From assembly GCA_021234155.1 (NCBI GenBank), contig JAJEKV010000025.1, positions 5,749,310 through 5,813,309 on the forward strand: 64,000 bases of DNA, in the 5' to 3' direction. The first letter of the stretch is position 1. The number at the start of each line of letters is the position of its first letter. Under the pieces are notes generated by a model. The model was not told the origin of the DNA and ran no database searches. It saw only the letters and a program-made list of their open reading frames with translations. A program made the position numbers and the translations under genes. This DNA is from Isoetes taiwanensis. Taxonomy: Eukaryota > Streptophyta > Lycopodiopsida > Isoetales > Isoetaceae. Below are positions 1 through 11,621 of the stretch, piece after piece.

Positions 1-3000
1 TGCGTCATCTTCTAGGGGTTCAAGTCATATACGAGCAGTGGCTCTCTAGCTCGCCTGTGATTGGCATGAACCTTCTGGAGGAGAGTGATCTCCTCGTGCC
101 TCATCGGGAGCTGGGGAGATGCAACCCAGTAGTAGCCCCTTTGGCTATGAACCCGGCAGGCTACGGTCAGGCTCCAATACTTTTCAGCCTATCTGCAAAG
201 TATGCACAGGAGGGGCGGATGGAGTGGACTACCCAACGACCATGTTCTATGCCAGCCAAATCCATTTGCCATAAATTCTGTCTGCATTGTTATCTGGAGA
301 CCCAAGCCGTCAGTCTTTCCCCAAGAGTCTGAGCCAGGGTAGGATCTCCCCATGTTATGTTGATGTACTGATGTGTTGTTGCAGCTACTGTGATATGGTG
401 GACCACCCTTCGAGGTGGAATGTTATTGTTGATTGATGTCATGTGCTCATGTGTGTTTACGCTTCCGCAGCTAGATCGATCCCGAGGGAGACGGGATGAA
501 TGACACGTCCATTCTTCCCCCTCGAGTTCTTGGCCACCATCAAGAGCCCGATGTTAGGTGGACGGCCTCACGTCAGCGAGCAGATGCTGGTTTGAGGGAT
601 GATCTCCAGTTGGTATACGATCGGGGCATCGTATATGAGCTGGGGCCGTCACATATAAGAAGCTCAGGATTTTTATCTTTAGACACAACTAGTAAACGTG
701 TGCCCGGCATTGCCTCACATATCTCGAGCGTGTGTTTATATGAGTCTCTATATAATATAGATGTATACATAGATTTCTAATGCAATGCTTTGAGAGGTTT
801 TTAGAAGATGAGAATGAGATTGATAATTAGATATGTGAGCAATTTTTAATGCAAAGCCCAGAAATGGGTGATGTTTTTGGGCATTAGAACTTGTGCTCCT
901 AATGCAACACTTCGAGAGGTTTCTTGAATATATGAGCAGATTTTAATGCAATCTTAAAGCAATCTAAAGAATCTAATTAAGGAATTTGAACAAAGAAATG
1001 TACATTATCTCATTCTTGATCAAATAACCCAATCACTAATCTGACATAGAATGTAGCAATCCTAGGACAAAATTTTATCGCAACACTTGCTTTGTTAGCC
1101 ACATACTTGGAGAATTTTTCATACAAACAATGTATCAAAGCTATGCCTTTGACGTGCCTCCATATTAAAACATTTACGAAGTTCAATTTTGTTTCACAAC
1201 CATGGCTTTCTTGTTTTTTAATTCCCGCTTCACAAGTTCGGCGGCATCACTTGGTTTCTTCCCAGAACCAGCGATGACTTCAAATAGATCTTTCTCAATT
1301 AAATGGAACTATATCTTGACCTGCCAAGTGTGGAATTTTTCGCTCTGAATTTCTCAATTACATAATATTTACCCTTGGATAGAGTGTCCATGGTTTTTCC
1401 AATGATGGTTTATTAAAACACTAATTTTTATAAAATAAAAAAGTTACCAAAACTTATGATTGGCAGGTGATTCTTAGCAGATTCTTCAATCAAATCACAA
1501 CCCTCTCAAGTTCAGATTCGGCCCTGCTACATTTCTTCAGATTTTATTTATTTCTTGGTTGAATCTTCTCCCTTATGTGCCCCAGGATAGCTTGAGTCTT
1601 TGTTAACATGACAAAAAATATGAATAGCGGAAGTACTGGATTGATCTGAATGGAATAGTCCCATCCTTGGCTTGTACATGTATAGGATGAATTATAAAGA
1701 GTTGTGTCTGGTCAAAAAGTTGTATCTTGTACAAGTGACCATTCAGCCAAAAGGCATCATGCCACATCATCGATCCACATCAATAGGTGCCAGATCATCC
1801 TCAACAACTGAATGTTGTTGCATCAGTTTGCCATATGACATTGTCATGTTTGGAGCTAAAAGAACAACTTTATTTCTACAGAGAAAGACATAAGGAATAG
1901 AGATAAGTTCTAATATGCAATGCCATACTCAAAGAAAAGCCCCACCATTTCAAAACCCATATCTATTTCCACAATTTTTATCCTTCTTACCTCTTGAATC
2001 CTAACATCTGCATATCTTTTTTGTTTTGGGCTGTTGAAACCCGTCTAACCGTTGCTTTTGGACGAGAAGATGGATATGATAGGAATAATGTTTTCCTAAT
2101 CAGTTCCTATATGGCGTTGTTAGATATAAAAACCGTGCCGACATGCTTTGCTAATGTAAAGAAGAATTGTAATTGTTGCTGAATTTAAAAGTAGAATCGC
2201 CAGTGTTTTGGAATTGTGAGACGTCATAGTTGTGCTACTTATCCCCCTTTTGTAAATAGGGCTTACTTTTAGAACATATACCAATGAACACTTTGCATGT
2301 AAATCCAGCATCCGGCTGACCCTGACTATAGCAACAGTGGCTATGTCTGAAATCCTTATGCTGCAAACAAAAACACCAAGTTTCAGAGAGTCCCACTATA
2401 GAGCAGCATGTGCTTTTAATCCTTCGACTTTCACTAGATATTTAAAGGATTCCAGCGCTAATCGATTTTTTTTCCAGAGATTCACTAGAATCAAAGAACG
2501 AGTCAAGCTATTTTGGTTCTAAGATGATACATTGCTTTCCTTGATGCTACAGACAAAAAAATAAAACTTCAAGACACATGTTGTAAAATTTTCTAAAGAA
2601 GCATTGTGCACAAGAAAAACATGTCGTGCCAATCTTATAGGATAGAATCTCAGAATAGTATCTAACCAAACACAATTATATATGTTTAGATAGTGCTTTA
2701 CCTTTTGTTGGGCAAATATAAATTATGATTTGCAATGGTTTTGACATGTATTAGTATGCCAAAACCATATAAATCTGATGGCAAGCAAATAGCTATTGAA
2801 AGGTCAAACAATATTTTGATTTGGAAACATTTTTCTTTGGAGGTCGAAGTGGCGATCGAGAGCTTTTCCAGTGGAGTGTGGAGCCAATGATAAGGTCATC
2901 GCTTGATTTGACCAGTGTTTTTGCCATGGCTCGATGAGATCACGACTTTATTTGAGCACTTCACCATTAAGTAACTCATATGAGTCACCTATGTTTCCAT

Positions 3001-3390
3001 CAGAGCTTCCGTTTAATTCATACGGTTCTGATTCGGAGCCAACACTCCGCTAATGAGGTCATTGCTTGATTTGTCTAGTGTTTTTGTCATGGCATTTTTT
3101 TTTCTGAAGTTTCTTGATCTATTTGTTCTTGTAGCAGTTCGTTTCTTATATAAATTGTATTTGTTTCTGAAGTTTTGCTTCTTATGTGATATATTTGTAG
3201 TGCTTCATTTTCCTAGTTTTCTGCTTATCTATGTCATGACTATCTATGTACATGTATATGTACACAAAATATTCATTTATATGCAAACTATTTGAATATG
3301 GAATGAATTCAAACCTCTGACCTCTCTCATCACAAACAAATCACATCACCATTTTATATATAATAATATTTATCATATTTTTCTATTAGG
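1..3390. other. Gene-poor region, no supported gene
   Basis: No convincing coding sequence is visible; the open frames are short, unconserved and AT-rich. Two minor internal repeats can be seen. A 23-bp piece beginning TAATGCAA and ending GAGAGGTTT occurs near 778 and 899, and a piece of about 38 bp around GGTCATYGCTTGATTTG occurs near 2895 and 3057. A possible Helitron terminus at 689 is listed separately. A short purine run followed by TGTTATTG near 409-427 could be an LTR edge, but no partner repeat was found. Confidence 0.5.
689..718 (-). mobile_element. Possible Helitron 3' terminus (degenerate)
   Basis: Read on the minus strand, a GC-rich block GGCAATGCCGGGC is followed by a short spacer and then CTAG with a T after it. 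That is the order expected at a Helitron 3' end. The bases resemble the better termini near 42,667 and 54,094 (GCCGGGCACC..AACTAGT). The hairpin stem is weaker here and no 5' end was found, so this is only a likely relative. Confidence 0.4.
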
Positions 3391-3394
3391 GAAG

Positions 3395-3700
3395 AGAAAC
3401 TTGCGGTGAAAAGCATGCTTGGGTGTCAAAGGGCAAACATGAGCATGCATTGATGCCACTAGGCCACATGGTGAGCATGCACATAGGCCTAGGGACTGTG
3501 TATAGAGAGCGTCCAGTTCTGTCAAACCATTTCGGTTCAATACTAGTCTTTAGCTAATGCGTTCAAACCTGTTCTTGCACTATCGTACTTCTTGTATATA
3601 AATAAAGGTTCTTTTTTATTTTATGGTTTAATATTTGGCCTTGATAGTTTGAACCAAAATCAATTTCTATATAATCTTGTCGAGTCTCCTGGTAGTTATA
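3395..3700 (+). repeat. Possible 5' LTR of a decayed gypsy element
   Basis: This lies just upstream of a recognisable gag relic. It has a TATA-like string, TATATAAATAAAG, near 3595, as in the promoter/polyadenylation part of an LTR. No clear primer-binding site, TG..CA ends or second copy was found, so position and composition are the only support. Confidence 0.3.
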
Positions 3701-3719
3701 GCCTCAATTAATTACCAAG

Positions 3720-4420
3720 AACCAATGCGTGTTCCCTCAGAGCTGGAGTGCCTAAGAACCAAATTTGTGGCACTAGAACAAGACAGCAAAGATTACTCAG
3801 GGAATTGAAACAAGCGAGTGCTGAGAAGGCACAGCAGCGTGAGAGCTATCTCAGCAAGTTCACCAACTGGAGATAACTTTACCATTTTCAAGGCAACATG
3901 CTTGGGGTGTACAACGCTCTCTAAAGAAGCCAAAAATTAGTCTCCTAAGGAAATTTGATGGTACTTGGTCCCAGTTATGGGGTTTTCTAAATCAGGTGGT
4001 TCTAGTGACTCCGATGCATCCTATTTGATATCAATCGACAATGCTCGAGTTGGATTAGTTGGATCCTTATAGTGTGCACTATTTCTAGAGAACAAGTTGC
4101 AATTATTGGAGGATTTCAACAATTTTATCAAGGAATTTCAAGCATGCTTTGGAGATACTAATAGTGTGAGGACAACAATTAATAAGATGCAAAGATTGCG
4201 GCAAGGACATCGTTTGGCCTCGGCTTATATGACATATTTTCGCATATTTGCATGTGATATTCCTTGGGATGAAGAGACACCAATGGATCAATTATAACAT
4301 GGACTTTGTATTGACGTGAAGGATTTCCTCCTTACTTTTCATGAAGATCCCAAATCACTTACAGAGGCTATTAATTAAGCAGTATGGTTTGATAATCAAT
4401 TATTTGAGTGCACTTTGTGA
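3720..4420 (+). mobile_element. Ty3/gypsy gag relic (retrotransposon gag domain)
   Basis: The longest open piece (4097-4297) reads as the middle of a plant gypsy gag capsid domain. It has the order F-x3-F-x-A-x-F-G-D-T-x2-V-R-T, then N-K-x-Q-R-L-R-Q-G, then Y-x2-Y-F-R-x-F-A-C-D-x-P-W-D-E and DQL. In the same frame, beyond a stop, it continues with VKDFLLTFHEDPKSLTEAI, also typical of gag. Gag forms the capsid-like particle that packages element RNA. Several stops, and the absence of any protease, RT or integrase downstream, show a dead fragment. The upstream sequence to about 3720 (charged, possibly the gag N-terminus) is broken by stops. Confidence 0.75.
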
Positions 4421-5060
4421 GTTAGCACGACACCTTCACCCAAGGAGTCTCAGACCTATACTTGGCCTGCAAGAAGTGACCGACTATAGCCCACACCGCT
4501 ATAAGAACTCTAGTAGCTGTGCTGAGTAGTATCCTACCTCCAGATCTCCATAGCCCTCGTTGTCTAGTGCTCAATCTCACCACATAGCTTCCACAACCCG
4601 GTGGGTATGCACAAGCCGAATAATAATTGGGAATTATTGGGTCTAACTAGAAGCATTATCTAATAGTGGCTACTAGTTTTTTACCCCCCTTCCCTCATAC
4701 ACAAGAGGTGCAACAATGAGATCAACCAACATCGTGTATCATCTATAACTTGATAAATGTTAGAATATCACCTAATCCTAATCACATGCATCTAACCTAC
4801 GGTTATGGTTCATTGATTAGGGTTCATAATGAGAACTAAGGTTCTAGAATGTCTCTATTCAAAGTAAGACACATTAGCTCATCTGAGGTGCTAACTCCCA
4901 GGTGAAATATCTCCGTATCTACTTGAATTACCTGCTTCTGAAGTGCTGCCTCCGGCTCTTGGGGTCTTTAACTCTTGCAAGTAGTTTGGAGTAGGCACTG
5001 TTGAAGTTGATGTGAGTGCATTCATGAGGCTGCTGGTGCAAGCTATGTTGGCGAAGACGA
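4421..5060. other. Non-coding stretch after the gag relic
   Basis: No gene or clear repeat is visible. It is probably the decayed internal part of the gypsy element or neighbouring element debris. Confidence 0.4.
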
Positions 5061-5074
5061 TCCTTGAACTAGGA

Positions 5075-5385
5075 CTAGGAGAGCGATTCGAGGTTGCAAC
5101 AAATGATGGACAAAAGTGGGCAAGGTCTAGGGTTTGCCCCTAAATATGTTGGCTCGCTTGGCTCCAATAGGATGCGTCCACATGGCAAGACATATATAGC
5201 GTGAGGCCATGTAGAAAAGAGGTTTTCATACCTTAAGATGGCTAAGTTATGATAATAAACCATTTGAGTGTTGTGTATAGCCTATATCGATGAGTACAAG
5301 TCTAATGGCCAGACTTGTACAGTGATGCAATCGTAGGATATACGTATTTATACTATATATTCTAGGGGAATGTCACATCCCCCCA
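5075..5385 (-). repeat. Possible LTR edge with polypurine tract (antisense)
   Basis: On the minus strand a run ATGGGGGGA (5378-5386) is directly followed by TGTGACATTCCCC. This is the layout of a polypurine tract followed by the 5' TG of a 3' LTR. A TATA-like CTATATATG lies further in, near 5195 on the minus strand. The far LTR end and a second LTR were not found, so the left boundary is arbitrary. Confidence 0.35.
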
Positions 5386-5389
5386 TATA

Positions 5390-6411
5390 ATGTTGTCTTC
5401 AGCATTGCGTTAAGGTGATATAAACATGTATCAACTAACATGTATCAACTTTACACAACAATAATTATTACTAAAACAATTGGAATCCTTGAGAATCTGG
5501 CAGGTTTTGCAATCAGGTTGTTTCTTGTGCATATGGCCTCAAGGGCTGTGGCAGATCATGTCAATCTGTTTTATCTCTTCTTAGCTGTTGGGTTTCTTTC
5601 TGCAGGCTTCATTTGTGAAGCTGCTTACATGTAATTTGGAGTTGCTACATGTAATTTCTTTTTCGTCTTGCAGTTCTGTACATGTACCATGTCTTGTGAA
5701 GAATGTACTTTGGTAGTTGAGTTATGTTTGCAAATATCAATGCAATTTCGTCCAATCAAGTTGTGTATTTGTATTTCTGTTTGTTGATATGTGTAAGCGT
5801 ATGAAGACATATGGGGAGCACTGAGTTCTACATGGGTGTGGTGGAAATTCCTCAATCCTTCATTTGGCATATTCGTGGAATTATCTTTGGATCCAATGAT
5901 CCAAAGTGAGCAATGAGGACCATGAGGACCTTGTTAGGTCAAAACCAATGGTGGCATTTTAAGCACGGATGAACGGGCGCCAAATGCCTCTGGATCTTTT
6001 CCTGGTTGTAGGATCTTTTAGTTTGGCAATTTGAAAATAGCTGGATCATAGCACAACGAAAATGGGGTGCAGTTTCTGCAAGGTAGTGTTTGCGAGGTTT
6101 ATGATTCTTTTAATTTATTTTGTGGTCCGGCTCTTGTTTCTGACAAGCACTGTGCAGAATGATTCACAAGGAGCCTCTGCTCCTTTTGGTCCTAAAGGTG
6201 AGGTTCTATTAAAGTTTTTGCATCCTTCGGCGGAGAATTGTAGATATGTCATCCGATAGGGTTCTTTCTGGTGATATTTTAGCACTTGATAGTGCCGACT
6301 GGGGTTATTGCTGAATTCAGTGGTCGTTAAGAGGCTACATTACGAACATAAACCTGAAATGCTGAGCCTATGTAAAATACATCAATTGATGCCTTTAATT
6401 TGTTTCATTAA
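5390..6411. other. Upstream region of the PPR gene
   Basis: No conserved coding sequence is visible. A hydrophobic 64-codon frame at 5440-5634 has no recognisable relatives and no splice context that joins it to the PPR frame. The stretch probably holds the promoter and 5' UTR of the PPR gene, but no specific element can be assigned. Confidence 0.4.
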
Positions 6412-8688
6412 ATGTTACATGCACGTTATCTCTATGTCATGGTGAGCAACCATAGGCTCAGGCTTACCACATTTTGGAAGGACTCATCTCAGGCTCTTGG
6501 ATATGTGAAGGCACTTTGTATAAAAGGTCAATTGGAGAAAGCACTGCAGACACTGGACCAATTAGAACCCATTGAACAACATGATACGTCTGCTTACTTA
6601 GGGACTTGTATCTGTATATTACAAGGATGCATTAGAATGAAAGCCTTGGAAGAAGCAAAACATGTCCATGCTCATCTCATGAAATGTTCATTGGGACCAA
6701 ATGACTTCCATATATGGAATATGATTATTGACATGTTTGCAAAATGTGGAAGCATTGAGGATGCCCAGGAAGTATTTGATGGGTTGATTGTAAAGAATGT
6801 GTTCTTATGGACTACAATGATTGGGGCATATGTTGATAATGAACATGGAAAAGAAGCTCTCGAACTCTTTAAGGAAATGAAACAAGAGGGTTTTGAACCA
6901 GACAAAGTAACTTATGTGAAGGTCTTGAGTGCATGTGCTGATATTTCTGGCCTTGAATTGGGTAAATGGATGCATTCTATGACCCTAAGAGCTCAATGTG
7001 GATCAAATGTCTTTGTGCAAAATACCCTTATTGACATGTATTCAAAATGTGGCACCATTGAAGATGCTCGTTGCATATTTGATGGTTTAGTGAAGCAAGA
7101 TGTTGTGTCATGGAATGCTATGATTGCAGGATATGCCCAACATGGAGATGGCAAAGAGGCCATTACACTATTTAAAAAGATGCAACAGAAAGGTTTAAGG
7201 CCGAACAAGTTGACGTTCTTCAGTATTCTTAGTGGATGTTCTTCTATTTCAGCCTTGGAACATGGCAAGCAAGTCCATGCATATGTTCTCACAAATCACT
7301 GTGATTTGAATATATTTGTGGGAAGCAGCCTTGTAGATATGTATCATAAGTGTGGTAGCTTACCATGTGCCCAGCAAGTTTTTGATCGTTTGTATTCTCG
7401 CGATGCAGTTTCATGGAGTATAATAATTGCAGGATATGCTCAGCAGGGCAGTGGCAGAAATGTTATTAAGCTATTGCAAGAGATCCAATTAGAAAATGTA
7501 AAGCCCAACAAGGTAACCTTTGTTTCTATTTTGAATGCATGTGCTGGTATGGGACCTATAGAAACTGGTAAATTCATTCATGCGAGCATTTTGAGAGTCA
7601 AATGTGAATTGGATACATTTGTAGGGAACACTCTTCTTGACATGTATGCTAAATGTGGGGATCTTGAAGCTGCTTGGATAATATTCAAGACTTTAGACAT
7701 TTACAATGTTGTATCATGGAACACATTGCTTGGAGGACATGTTATAAATGGAAGCAGCAATGAAGCTTTGAGATTATTTCGACTAATGCGACTAACAGAA
7801 ATAGAGCCGGATGAAGTCACATTTGTCAGTATCCTAAGTGCAACTGCTGCTTTGACAGCCTTTGACATGGGGAAAATGGTCCATGCAGTGGTATTGAGGG
7901 TTGGGTGTAGTGATATTTTCATAAGCAACACACTTATTGACATGTACATCAAATCTGGGAGCATTGATGATGCTCGTCGCGTGTTTGATGGGTTGCCCTT
8001 ACGGGATGTAGTCTCATGGAGCTCACTGATATCAGGATATGCTCAATCTGGCAATAGCATAGAAGCACTTAAGCTCTTTGATCAGATGGAGTTGGCAGAT
8101 ATGAACAAAGTCACATTTGTTAGCATTCTTAGTGCATGTGCTGCTGTTGCCGCATTGCAATTGGGAAAGAGAGTTCACAGGATCATCTTGGAAACTGATT
8201 GTGAGATTGATGCCATATTAGGAAATAGTCTTATTGACATGTATGCAAAGTGTGGAAGCTTAAAAGATGCTCTTCAGGTTTTTGACATCTTGCCTGATCG
8301 AAATACTATTTCATGGAGTTCAATGGTTGCCGGGTATGCACGGCATGGGGATGTAAATAATGCACTTAAATTTCTTGAGAGGATGCATAAAGAAGGTGGC
8401 GTTCCAACCCAGGTCACTTTCACTTCTGCCTTAGCAGCATGCAGCCATGCTTGTCTTTTGGATGAAGGGTGCTATTACTTAGGCATAATTACTCGTGAGC
8501 ATAATATGACACCAATTGCAGAACATTATGCATGTATTATTGATCTCCTTGGTCGTGCTGGATACCTTAAGGAGTCTGAGGACCTAATTGATGCAATGCC
8601 CTTTAAACCTAAGGTTGACACATGGACATGTTTGCTTGATGCTTGTAATGTTCATGGCAGAATGAGAACAGATGTGATTGTTTGGTAG
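6412..8688 (+). CDS. PLS-type pentatricopeptide repeat protein, C-terminally truncated
   Basis: This 758-codon intron-less frame is made almost entirely of P, L and S pentatricopeptide repeats. The signatures recur about every 100 residues: LIDMYSKCG or LLDMYAKCG, DARxxFDxL, DVVSWNAMIAGYAQHG, EAxxLFxxM, PxKVTFxSILxAC and GKxVHA. Such proteins bind organellar RNA, one nucleotide per repeat, and act in RNA editing, splicing or stability in mitochondria or plastids. After the last repeats (HYACIIDLLGRAGYLKE, then TWTCLLDAC) the frame ends a few residues into the E region at HGRMRTDVIVW. The next bases still look like E-motif coding sequence but carry stops, so the E+ and DYW parts are absent or decayed. 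The first ATG is used; residue 10 is also Met. No clear transit peptide could be judged by eye. It may be expressed as a short PLS protein or be a recent pseudogene. Confidence 0.85.
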   Translation: MLHARYLYVMVSNHRLRLTTFWKDSSQALGYVKALCIKGQLEKALQTLDQLEPIEQHDTSAYLGTCICILQGCIRMKALEEAKHVHAHLMKCSLGPNDFHIWNMIIDMFAKCGSIEDAQEVFDGLIVKNVFLWTTMIGAYVDNEHGKEALELFKEMKQEGFEPDKVTYVKVLSACADISGLELGKWMHSMTLRAQCGSNVFVQNTLIDMYSKCGTIEDARCIFDGLVKQDVVSWNAMIAGYAQHGDGKEAITLFKKMQQKGLRPNKLTFFSILSGCSSISALEHGKQVHAYVLTNHCDLNIFVGSSLVDMYHKCGSLPCAQQVFDRLYSRDAVSWSIIIAGYAQQGSGRNVIKLLQEIQLENVKPNKVTFVSILNACAGMGPIETGKFIHASILRVKCELDTFVGNTLLDMYAKCGDLEAAWIIFKTLDIYNVVSWNTLLGGHVINGSSNEALRLFRLMRLTEIEPDEVTFVSILSATAALTAFDMGKMVHAVVLRVGCSDIFISNTLIDMYIKSGSIDDARRVFDGLPLRDVVSWSSLISGYAQSGNSIEALKLFDQMELADMNKVTFVSILSACAAVAALQLGKRVHRIILETDCEIDAILGNSLIDMYAKCGSLKDALQVFDILPDRNTISWSSMVAGYARHGDVNNALKFLERMHKEGGVPTQVTFTSALAACSHACLLDEGCYYLGIITREHNMTPIAEHYACIIDLLGRAGYLKESEDLIDAMPFKPKVDTWTCLLDACNVHGRMRTDVIVW

Positions 8689-9228
8689 TGGGCAGAAAAT
8701 TTTTAGAAGGTGCTTCAAACCTACAGGAAAGGGAACTTTTAATATGGTGTGAGAGGGGACTTTTAATACGCTAGTCAACATCCATGATGTAGTAAGAAGT
8801 GGCAAGTTATAGACAGTGGCTGTTCTTTATTCCCAGCCAGTATTAATCCGGCAATTTTTTTTCAAGGTCAATCAAAAAATATTCCAAAAGGTTTAACATC
8901 ATAACTCCTGATATTTGATGCCCCCTTTGGACCTTGCATGATTTTCTCCCATATTCAACGGTTCAGCACTAGTGATTATGTACAAAACCCATTTTGGGCT
9001 ACCTATGCCATATCGATACAGATGCATTGTGAACCTATTAGATGCTTGTATGTTTCACTGCGACGCATTTTTAACTTGGATGTGGAGACTAAAGATAGGA
9101 TGACATCACATGTATGGCAATGGTTTTACCATGCTAGATTAACAGTGAGATTGAACTTTACCAGAGAAATACTGGACGGCTAGCATGTTACTGGGAGATA
9201 TCAAATCATGTTATCTCTTGCACAGATT
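8689..9228 (+). other. Decayed 3' remainder of the PPR gene and spacer
   Basis: The sequence just after the stop continues the expected E-motif pattern (residues like AENF, then a stop, then KVLQTYR) with in-frame stops. A duplicated version of this segment appears at about 9229-9570. From about 8800 to 9228 no coding signal is visible. Confidence 0.45.
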
Positions 9229-9570
9229 ATCTGCCCTAGCAACATGCATCCATGCTTGACTTTTCAATGAAGGGTGCAATTTGTCATAATTGCTGTGAGC
9301 ATAATGCGAGCAATATTGCAAAAAATTATGCATTTTGTGCTGGATACTTTGAGGAATGCCATTTAAACCATAAGGTTGATGCATGGACATGCTTGCTTGA
9401 TTCTTGTAAGTCTGTAGCAACATGAAACAAAATGCGGGGACGGAAAGGCTGACTCTTGCTTTGGGGGCACAGCAAGAAATATTTTAAGAAATATTTTATT
9501 TGATACAAACCTATAGGATGAGAAACGAAGAAGGGGGATTTTAATATGATAGCTAAATTCCTTAGGGAGG
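9229..9570 (+). pseudogene. Partial duplicate of the PPR gene 3' end
   Basis: This region aligns base by base with the end of the upstream PPR gene. CTGCCCTAGCAACATGCATCC matches the segment near 8428, GAGCATAATGCGA matches 8497, and the block AATGCCATTTAAACCATAAGG followed by GCATGGACATG matches 8595-8630. The run into the decayed tail (ATACAAACCTATAGGA) matches 8715. Several internal deletions, including the part coding for IIDLLGRAG, destroy the frame. It is a partial tandem copy, not a gene. Confidence 0.75.
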
Positions 9571-10868
9571 GACAAAATTGTCTTGTGTTGTGTAGATCTA
9601 TATAATTCATTCTTTGCAGGGCTTGATTGCAGCGATGAGTAGCCAGTTGTTTTTCTTTCTTTGCAGGACATGGCTTTGGGATGCTAAACCTTCTTCTTTG
9701 GAAAAGTTTCAATCAGCATTTACCTCTCATGGTAAAGTTTGGGAGCTTTGCTGTGATTACTAGGAGCAATTTCCTTGGTTGGGCTGTCTTGTGGATCTTT
9801 CTCAGGTTAGGAGTCCCACTGTTCCAAAATATCATGTTCAACATTTTTGTTTTTGTTGTAGCTTAATCTTGAACATCTGTTATCACTATATGCCTTATGG
9901 GAGATCTCAGAAATATTTGTCTAAATTGAACTCGAACACATTTCAATAAAAGTCATTCTACATTGTAGAGTGGCAGAGACTCTGTTCGTGTGTGTTTGAT
10001 AATTTACTGGAACGGCAAGGTTTATGCATCATATATTTACTTGAAATCATTTTCTTGGCAGATTTTCTGGAGTATGCCAGAACATATGCTGTGCATTTTT
10101 ATGTATGTAAACCAAGATTTATCATAAATCTTGACTGTTTCTACAACTTTCTTCTATATGAAAAACAGGTAACCACCTAAGTTATTTAAACAGTTGATTT
10201 GTTGGTTTTTGCTCGCAAAATTTGTCTTCCAGCTCTGAAAAGAACTAATTAGTAAAGAGCTGATATTAAGGGGATATTTCCATCTTGATGCATTTGCAAC
10301 TGATGGTTGCTAGGAAGATATGACGAATTTACGTTTTTCTCCAATTCATTTTAACTGTTGACCATTCTGTTAGAACATTAAAATGATATTTAGTTATATG
10401 TAATTTTGTCATCATATAAATTACACGCAGGAATTGGGGATCACTGCACTTCATATCAAACTTCGGGCTATAGGTGGGAATAAGACTAATACATGCTGGA
10501 CATGTATTGCACGTGAGGTCTTTTTCCAGCTGAATTGACGTGGCTAGACCAGTAAAAATTTTTCCAGCTGAATTGACGTGGCTAGACCAGTAAAATTATG
10601 ACCATCATAAAGTTAGGTTTGTATTGTTAATTTGGAGATATGGTTCAACAAATTATGATTGATTACTTTATTTTGTATCTTGGTGTCTGAAATGCCTTCC
10701 ATGTGGGATGCAAGTAATGATTGCCTAGAGGGCACTCATGAATTATCAGTACTTTTTATTACCTTCCTCCGCCTTCCGCCTTCCGGTCAAAACTGGCACG
10801 CTATGAGTTTTTGATGCTCCAAATCAAAAATTAAAGCGTGTTTTTGCAAAGTCCACCGGTTTAGATAC
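9571..10868. other. Non-coding stretch with a short tandem duplication
   Basis: No gene was recognised. Near 10,512-10,592 a unit of about 38 bp, containing CCAGCTGAATTGACGTGGC, is present twice in tandem. Near 10,760-10,790 there is a short CCGCCTTCCGCCTTCCGG run. Confidence 0.45.
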
Positions 10869-11426
10869 CAGGCTTCAAAAGTTTCTTACCAGGCTAGAAA
10901 GCAAAAGCCCTAATAGGCTAGGCTTCGAAAGTTTCTCACCAGGCTAGAAAGCAAAAGCTCTAATAGAGCAGGCTTCGAAAGTTTCGCACTTTCTCACCAG
11001 GCTTCGAAAGTTTCTCACCAGGCTAGAAAGCAAAAGCCTTAATAGAGCAAGCTTCGAAAGTTTCTCACCAGGCTAGAAAGCAAAAGCTCTAATAGAGCAG
11101 GCTTTGAAAGTTTCTTAAGTTTCTCACCAGGCTAGGCTTCGAAAGTTTCTCACCAGGCTAGAAAGCAAAGGCTCTAATAGAGCAGGCTTCGAAATTTCTA
11201 ATAGAGCAGGCTTCGATTCTCACTAGGCTAGAAAGCAAAGGCTCTAATACAGCAGGCTTCGAAAGTTTCTCACTAGGCTAGAAAGCACTAGGCTAGAAAG
11301 CAAAGGCTCTAATAAAGCAACTAGGCTAGACAGCAGAAGCTCTATTAGCCTAGAAAGCAAAAGCTCTAATAGAGCAGGCTTCGAAAGTTTCTCACCAAGC
11401 TAGAAAGCAACAGCTCTAATAGCCCA
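10869..11426 (+). repeat. Tandem minisatellite array upstream of the LINE
   Basis: About ten imperfect copies of a unit of roughly 50 bp are present, built from AGGCTTCGAAAGTTTCTCACC, AGGCTAGAAAGCAAAAG and the perfect palindrome GCTCTAATAGAGC. Copies vary by deletion. The array ends about 200 bp before the first LINE reading frame, so it may be the repeated promoter (monomer) part of the LINE 5' UTR. The alternative is an unrelated satellite. Confidence 0.8.
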
Positions 11427-11621
11427 GCTTCCAACTCCTTCCCACTCCAAAAGAATTCCGGCAACAACCGGAATTGAGCTCCCCACCCATAGGGTTGAAC
11501 CCCCCCAAAACCCCCCATGCCAACCACTAAAGGTGGGCACTCTTTGTACTTCTCTTTTAATCACTTCATGTACATTTCTAATTCACTCCAGAGTGTTCGA
11601 AAGTTGTAGGCCTGACAAGCG

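Noticed and set aside
5440-5634. Hydrophobic 64-codon frame as a small membrane protein
   Set aside because: No conservation, splice support or regulatory context visible; such frames are common in AT-rich plant DNA.
6672-7964. Antisense frames within the PPR gene
   Set aside because: Shadows of the repeated PPR coding sequence.
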